Positions 60,648 through 64,000 of a stretch of 64,000 nucleotides of DNA are shown one piece after another. The stretch is from the NCBI GenBank assembly GCA_043810345.1, contig JBDROF010000016.1, forward strand, positions 1 to 64,000, read 5' to 3'. The notes below the pieces were generated by a model. That model made no database searches. It was not told the origin of the DNA and worked only from the letters and a program-made list of their open reading frames with translations. Each line of letters opens with the position of its first letter. Within the stretch, counting starts at the first letter, position 1. The translations under genes and the position numbers were made by a program. The stretch is from QYOJ01 sp043810345. GTDB lineage: Bacteria > Bacteroidota > Bacteroidia > Bacteroidales > FEN-979.

Positions 60648-62022
60648 TCGGTTGTCGTTTCTTCCACAACTCCTTAAAACTTTTTTGAGCGATTTTGGGT
60701 AATGTTCGCCTTGGACCCCAGTGTTTTTTTCCAACTGTCTTAACGACTCTATTTTTGATTGATGGTCCCAGCCTATCAAGCGACCATCGGTGAAGCATGG
60801 TATATTTCCAGCCACCGACCATTTTTCTCCATGAATAACTGGTGTATTTTCTTGACACAGCTTCATTTCTGTTATATAAAAGCAGTTCATGAAGCGGTAT
60901 CTTGACCGGGCAAACCTCTGTACATTTTCCGCACAGAGAAGAAGCAAAGCTAAGGTGATTGTAATCTCTAAATCCCAGATAATGAGGAGAAATCACAGAG
61001 CCGATCGGGCCCGAGTAAACGGTTCCGTAAGTATGTCCTCCCACGTTCCGGTATACCGGACATTCATTTAAACAAGCGCCGCACCGGATACAGAAGAGTG
61101 CTTTGCGCTGTTCTTTATAGTTTAAAATCTCTGTTCTCCGGTTGTCTAACAAGATCACAAACATTTTTTCCGGACCATCTGGTTCATCCGCTTTTTTCGG
61201 ACCAAACAATACATTGTTATAAACTGTTAATCTTTGCCCGGTTCCATAAGTGGCAAGCAATGGATAAAAGAGATCCAGGTCTTCCAGTTTGGGAATCAGT
61301 TTTTCAATGCCGGCAACCACAATGTGTATCCCGGGAAAAGCGAAAGTAAGGATCCCGTTTCCCTCGTTTTCGGTCAAGGCAACCGCTCCGCAATCTGCAA
61401 CAAGAAAATTAGCTCCGGTAATCCCGATATCCGCTCGTATAAATTCAGATCGCAGTTTCTCTCGTACAAATTTTGTGATCTCTTCCGGAGGAGAATTTTC
61501 AGGTAAACCAAATTTCCTGTGAAACAGGTCGGATATGTCCTCCTTTGATTTATGCATTGCCGGTGTTACAATATGGTATGGTTTTTCCCCTTCAATTTGC
61601 ACTATGTATTCCCCCAGGTCGGTTTCAAATACCAGCCGTTTATTTCTCTCAAATAACTCATTGAGTTCCAGCTCTTCCGAGACCATGGATTTTTGTTTTA
61701 CGATCACCTTTGCCTTTGCTCTCTTGATGATCTGGATGATCTCTTTTTGTGCGTCCCGTTCGCTTTGAGCCCAGATCACTTTGCCTCCCCTTTTTTCAAA
61801 ATTTCTCTCAAATTCGACCAGATACGTATCAAGTTTATTAATTACCTTTGCCTTTAGGTTTGCGGCTCGTCGTTTAGCTAATTCCAAATCCCTATACTGT
61901 TGTTTACCAATAATTACTGCCTGGTCGTATTTTCCAATGTTAAACTCTAACCTTCGGCGATGTTCCTGATCAAATGATTTCCGGGTTGCTTTTTCGAGAA
62001 ACTGATAGGCAGTTGAATTCAT
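60640..62022 (-). CDS. LutB-like iron-sulfur protein (lactate utilisation)
   Basis: A 460-residue protein with an N-terminal LUD domain (about 60-290, HIVVAGIEKLIPKLEDL) and a C-terminal ferredoxin-type part with CIRCGACLNECPVY (about 306-318) and CGKCTEVCPVKIP (about 357-368). It matches LutB/LldF, a subunit of the LutABC L-lactate oxidising complex. LutA and LutC are not adjacent, so the operon is split or they lie elsewhere. It follows rpiB by 10 bases. Confidence 0.88.
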   Translation of the reverse strand: MNSTAYQFLEKATRKSFDQEHRRRLEFNIGKYDQAVIIGKQQYRDLELAKRRAANLKAKVINKLDTYLVEFERNFEKRGGKVIWAQSERDAQKEIIQIIKRAKAKVIVKQKSMVSEELELNELFERNKRLVFETDLGEYIVQIEGEKPYHIVTPAMHKSKEDISDLFHRKFGLPENSPPEEITKFVREKLRSEFIRADIGITGANFLVADCGAVALTENEGNGILTFAFPGIHIVVAGIEKLIPKLEDLDLFYPLLATYGTGQRLTVYNNVLFGPKKADEPDGPEKMFVILLDNRRTEILNYKEQRKALFCIRCGACLNECPVYRNVGGHTYGTVYSGPIGSVISPHYLGFRDYNHLSFASSLCGKCTEVCPVKIPLHELLLYNRNEAVSRKYTSYSWRKMVGGWKYTMLHRWSLDRLGPSIKNRVVKTVGKKHWGPRRTLPKIAQKSFKELWKKRQPIS

Positions 62023-62032
62023 GCTGTTGGAA

Positions 62033-62482
62033 TTAAAGAGTGCCTGATATTTTATTTACACGCCGTTCATGCCGTCCACCTTCAAATTCGGTGTGTAAAA
62101 AAAGTTGAACCAGCTCAGCAGCATGAGCATTTGAGATAAATCTTGCGGGAAGTGAAATAACATTAGCGTCATTATGCCGTCGGGCCAGTTTTGCAATTTC
62201 ATCTTCCCAACATAATGCAGCTCTTACCTTCGGGTACTTATTTGCTACCATTGCTGCCCCGTTACCGCTTCCACAAATAATGACTCCCTTTTGATATTCT
62301 CCTTTTTCAATCGCATAAGCCAAAGGATGAATTGAATCTGGATAATCCATACTTTCCTCCGAAAAGGTACCAAAATCCTTGACTCTGAATCCCCAATTAC
62401 TCAGTTTTTGCTTCAGATATTCCTTCATACCGAATCCTGCATGATCACTTCCAATAGCAATAATTTCGTCAAATTTGGTCAT
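62033..62482 (-). CDS. rpiB: Ribose-5-phosphate isomerase B
   Basis: About 149 residues. GSDHAGFGMKEYL, DFGTFSEESMDYPD and the active-site Cys in ICGSGNGAAM identify the RpiB/LacAB fold. It interconverts ribose 5-phosphate and ribulose 5-phosphate in the cytoplasm. The ATG at 62482 is preferred over one six codons upstream because it sits closer to the first strand. Confidence 0.92.
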   Translation of the reverse strand: MTKFDEIIAIGSDHAGFGMKEYLKQKLSNWGFRVKDFGTFSEESMDYPDSIHPLAYAIEKGEYQKGVIICGSGNGAAMVANKYPKVRAALCWEDEIAKLARRHNDANVISLPARFISNAHAAELVQLFLHTEFEGGRHERRVNKISGTL

Positions 62483-62591
62483 TGTTAATATTTTTCTCAC
62501 AAAGGTAGCTAATACACCTCCAATATCCCCTGGAAATCATAATTTTAAATTTTAAACAGAAAAATGTTGACAACTGTGTAACTTTGTTATC

Positions 62592-62710
62592 AAATTCTAA
62601 TAAAAACCCTGTTTCATGTAGTGCCATAAAAAATGGACCATAATGTTTGAACTTATCCTTTTTTATCAAGGAGTTTTCACAATTTTAAGAGGCTTCCATA
62701 GCCTCTTTTT
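62592..62710 (+). ncRNA. Candidate small RNA of about 120 nt
   Basis: A promoter box TAACTTTG (62579-62586) and an intrinsic terminator (AAGAGGCT / AGCCTCTT with a T-tail, 62687-62710) bracket about 120 bases with no coding frame and no plus-strand gene upstream. A small internal hairpin (CCATAAAAAATGG) is visible. No known RNA family was recognised. The -33 box is poor. Confidence 0.35.
62687..62710 (+). terminator. Intrinsic terminator in the rpiB-nadA gap
   Basis: AAGAGGCT and AGCCTCTT form an 8-bp stem with a 5-base loop and a following T-run. It points along the plus strand, where no upstream gene is present for 2 kb, which is why a small RNA is suspected. Confidence 0.8.
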
Positions 62711-62917
62711 ATAAACAAACAAAAAATTACCTTATCCTGTTGAAATATCCTAAATAATTATTAAACAATAAAATACAAAAAATAACTTGTGAATAACTTG
62801 TTCATGATTTCAAAGAAATGAATATCCCAAATTTTCACAGGAAATTCTTTTAACCAAACTAACACCTACTATAAATAACAATAAAATAAAGACTCTTTTT
62901 ATTATTATAAAGAAAGA

Positions 62918-63853
62918 ATGTATTTTTCAAAAGAAAAATTAATAAGTGAGATAAAAACGCTGCAACATAAAAAAAATGCCGTCATATTAGCTCACTTCTA
63001 TCAGGTACCTGAGATACAAGATATTGCAGATTTCATCGGTGACAGTCTGGCGTTGGCGCAAATGGCCTATAAAACCGATGCAGAGATCATTTTGTTTGCA
63101 GGCGTCCATTTTATGGCAGAGACTGCAAAAATTTTAAATCCATCAAAAAAAGTGATCATTCCCGACATGGAAGCCGGGTGTTCCCTGGCCGATTCCTGTC
63201 CACCCGCAGAGTTCAAGGAATTTAAAGAACTATATCCGGATCATGTTGTTGTTTCATATATCAATTGTTCATCTACTATAAAAGCTCTGTCGGATATAAT
63301 CTGTACATCAAGTAATGCTGTGAAAATCATAGAATCATTTCCAAAAGATCAAAAAATCATTTTTGCTCCTGATAAAAATCTGGGTAATTACGTCAATAAT
63401 ATAACTGGGCGAGAGATGGTATTATGGAACGGATCCTGTGAAGTGCACGACATCATCTCTGTGGAAGCAGTATTGAATCTAAAAAAACAACATCCGGATG
63501 CGAAGCTGATAGCACATCCGGAATGCAAAGCCATCATTCTGGAAATGGCCGATTATGTTGGATCAACAACCAGTTTACTGAATTATTCAAAAAAGGATAT
63601 TTCGAAGAAGTTTATTGTTGCGACAGAGACAGGAATTTTACACGCGATGAAAAAAGCATCTCCTGAAAAGGAATTTCTCGTTGTGGCAACAGATGAGAAA
63701 TGTTCCTGTAACGATTGTCCATACATGAAGAAAAACACGCTGGAAAAAATTTATATGGCTCTTAAACAGGAACAACCAGAAATAAATATGGAGAGAGAAT
63801 TGATAGAAAAAGCCAGTAAACCCATTCTTAAAATGCTTGAATTATCTATCTAA
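62918..63853 (+). CDS. nadA: Quinolinate synthase
   Basis: A 311-residue [4Fe-4S] enzyme. AHFYQVPEIQDIADFIGDSL at the start, MEAGCSLADSCP with the first cluster Cys, and CSCNDCPYMKKNTLEKI near the C-terminus identify NadA. It condenses iminoaspartate with dihydroxyacetone phosphate to quinolinate in NAD synthesis. It sits alone after an AT-rich gap; nadB and nadC are not in the window. Confidence 0.95.
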   Translation: MYFSKEKLISEIKTLQHKKNAVILAHFYQVPEIQDIADFIGDSLALAQMAYKTDAEIILFAGVHFMAETAKILNPSKKVIIPDMEAGCSLADSCPPAEFKEFKELYPDHVVVSYINCSSTIKALSDIICTSSNAVKIIESFPKDQKIIFAPDKNLGNYVNNITGREMVLWNGSCEVHDIISVEAVLNLKKQHPDAKLIAHPECKAIILEMADYVGSTTSLLNYSKKDISKKFIVATETGILHAMKKASPEKEFLVVATDEKCSCNDCPYMKKNTLEKIYMALKQEQPEINMERELIEKASKPILKMLELSI

Positions 63854-63865
63854 CATATTGAAGCC

Positions 63866-64000
63866 ATGCGATACATCGTATTGATGATCACCCTGTTAAC
63901 CTTTATTTTCACGCTATATGGACAGTATACAATCAATCAGGATGGATTTCAACAGTTTTTCTATCAAAATGGTAAGTTGGCAAGCGAAGGAACCATGCGA
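63866..64000 (+). CDS. Partial CDS, exported MORN-repeat (YwqK-like) protein
   Basis: The first 45 codons are in the window. A signal peptide (MRYIVLMITLLTFIFTLYGQ) is followed by FQQFFYQNGKLASEGTMR, the Y-x-N-G-K-x-x-x-E-G pattern of MORN-variant repeats in YwqK-like proteins. The gene runs off the right edge. It starts 12 bases after nadA. Confidence 0.7.
   Translation, partial: MRYIVLMITLLTFIFTLYGQYTINQDGFQQFFYQNGKLASEGTMR

Larger units (their letters stand above)
62483..62917. other. AT-rich gap with a possible sRNA, terminator and DnaA-box-like site
   Basis: No coding frame is credible here. The left half holds a -7 box (62579-62586) and a terminator hairpin (62687-62710) that could delimit a small RNA. 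The right half (62711-62917) is strongly AT-rich and includes TGTGAATAA (62788-62796), which matches the DnaA-box consensus TTATnCACA on the other strand, and ATTTTCACA and GTTTTCACA with one mismatch each. Genes to the left run mainly on the minus strand and the gene to the right on the plus strand. Confidence 0.6.

Noticed and set aside
1..64000. CRISPR array
   Set aside because: Repeats found are 7-10 bases long without spacers; no 25-40 base repeat with unique spacers and no cas genes were seen.
1..64000. Insertion sequence or prophage
   Set aside because: No transposase, integrase or phage structural gene was recognised in any frame; inverted repeats at 16871-20442 do not enclose a recombinase.

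Overview
The window is a piece of a Bacteroidota (Bacteroidetes) chromosome, most likely an anaerobic or facultatively anaerobic Bacteroidales-type organism. The evidence is gene content: three large secreted proteins with type IX secretion (T9SS) C-terminal domains, the gliding lipoprotein GldH, an S46 dipeptidyl peptidase, a DUF4175 protein and a bifunctional OlsF-like acyltransferase. It is also the repeated Bacteroidetes -7 promoter box TAnnTTTG upstream of genes and tRNAs, with few Shine-Dalgarno sites. Species cannot be named from the sequence alone.

Layout. 1-1.6 kb: minus-strand operon rrf2 / 4Fe-4S protein / cupin / start of a DUF438-like gene, probably a redox or nitrosative-stress unit. 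1.6-8 kb: RNA modification enzymes (TrmH-type methyltransferase, RluA-type pseudouridine synthase), an EEP-family hydrolase, a LysE exporter, a DUF308 membrane protein and a DPP7-type S46 peptidase. 8-21.5 kb: two large secreted T9SS proteins, OlsF-like acyltransferase, RNase R, a fused oligopeptide ABC ATPase, ComF and aspartate-semialdehyde dehydrogenase. 21.5-30.5 kb: a plus-strand respiratory cluster of ten genes: Crp/Fnr regulator, hexaheme lipoprotein, monoheme lipoprotein, DUF5777 beta-barrel, monoheme cytochrome, membrane heptaheme cytochrome, cytochrome b, Tat-exported four-cluster ferredoxin, NrfD-type quinol protein and an anchored exported protein. It has no recognisable terminal reductase. 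Two phased triplets of FNR-type palindromes sit upstream of the regulator and of the first cytochrome. 30.5-42 kb: stand-alone riboflavin kinase domain, gldH, an NtrY-like histidine kinase, a methyltransferase, mnmG, ybeY, an RsbW-like protein and DUF4175; two parS-like sites lie at the 5' ends of mnmG and the methyltransferase gene. 42-51 kb: cysC, gltX, tRNA-Gln, glnS, folB, tRNA-Cys, mreDCB and purH. 51-56 kb: ABC permease, uridine kinase, methylmalonyl-CoA epimerase and an arsenic operon (arsR, arsC, remnant of arsM, acr3), CYTH protein, tRNA-Ala. 56-64 kb: RNA 2',3'-cyclic phosphodiesterase, a third large T9SS protein, fructosamine-kinase family, LutB-like protein, rpiB, an AT-rich gap with a possible small RNA and a possible DnaA box, nadA, and the start of a MORN-repeat protein.

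The least ordinary parts are (a) the FNR-box-controlled cytochrome/porin-like cluster, (b) the parS pair near mnmG, suggesting proximity to the replication origin, (c) a scattered family of 7-, 8- and 10-base tandem repeats that sit at gene borders and have expanded inside two coding sequences (ABC ATPase linker and gltX), (d) an inverted pair of leaders and decamer arrays bracketing comF and the lamin-tail gene, and (e) a decayed arsM. All function calls rest on reading motifs and general family knowledge; no search was run.
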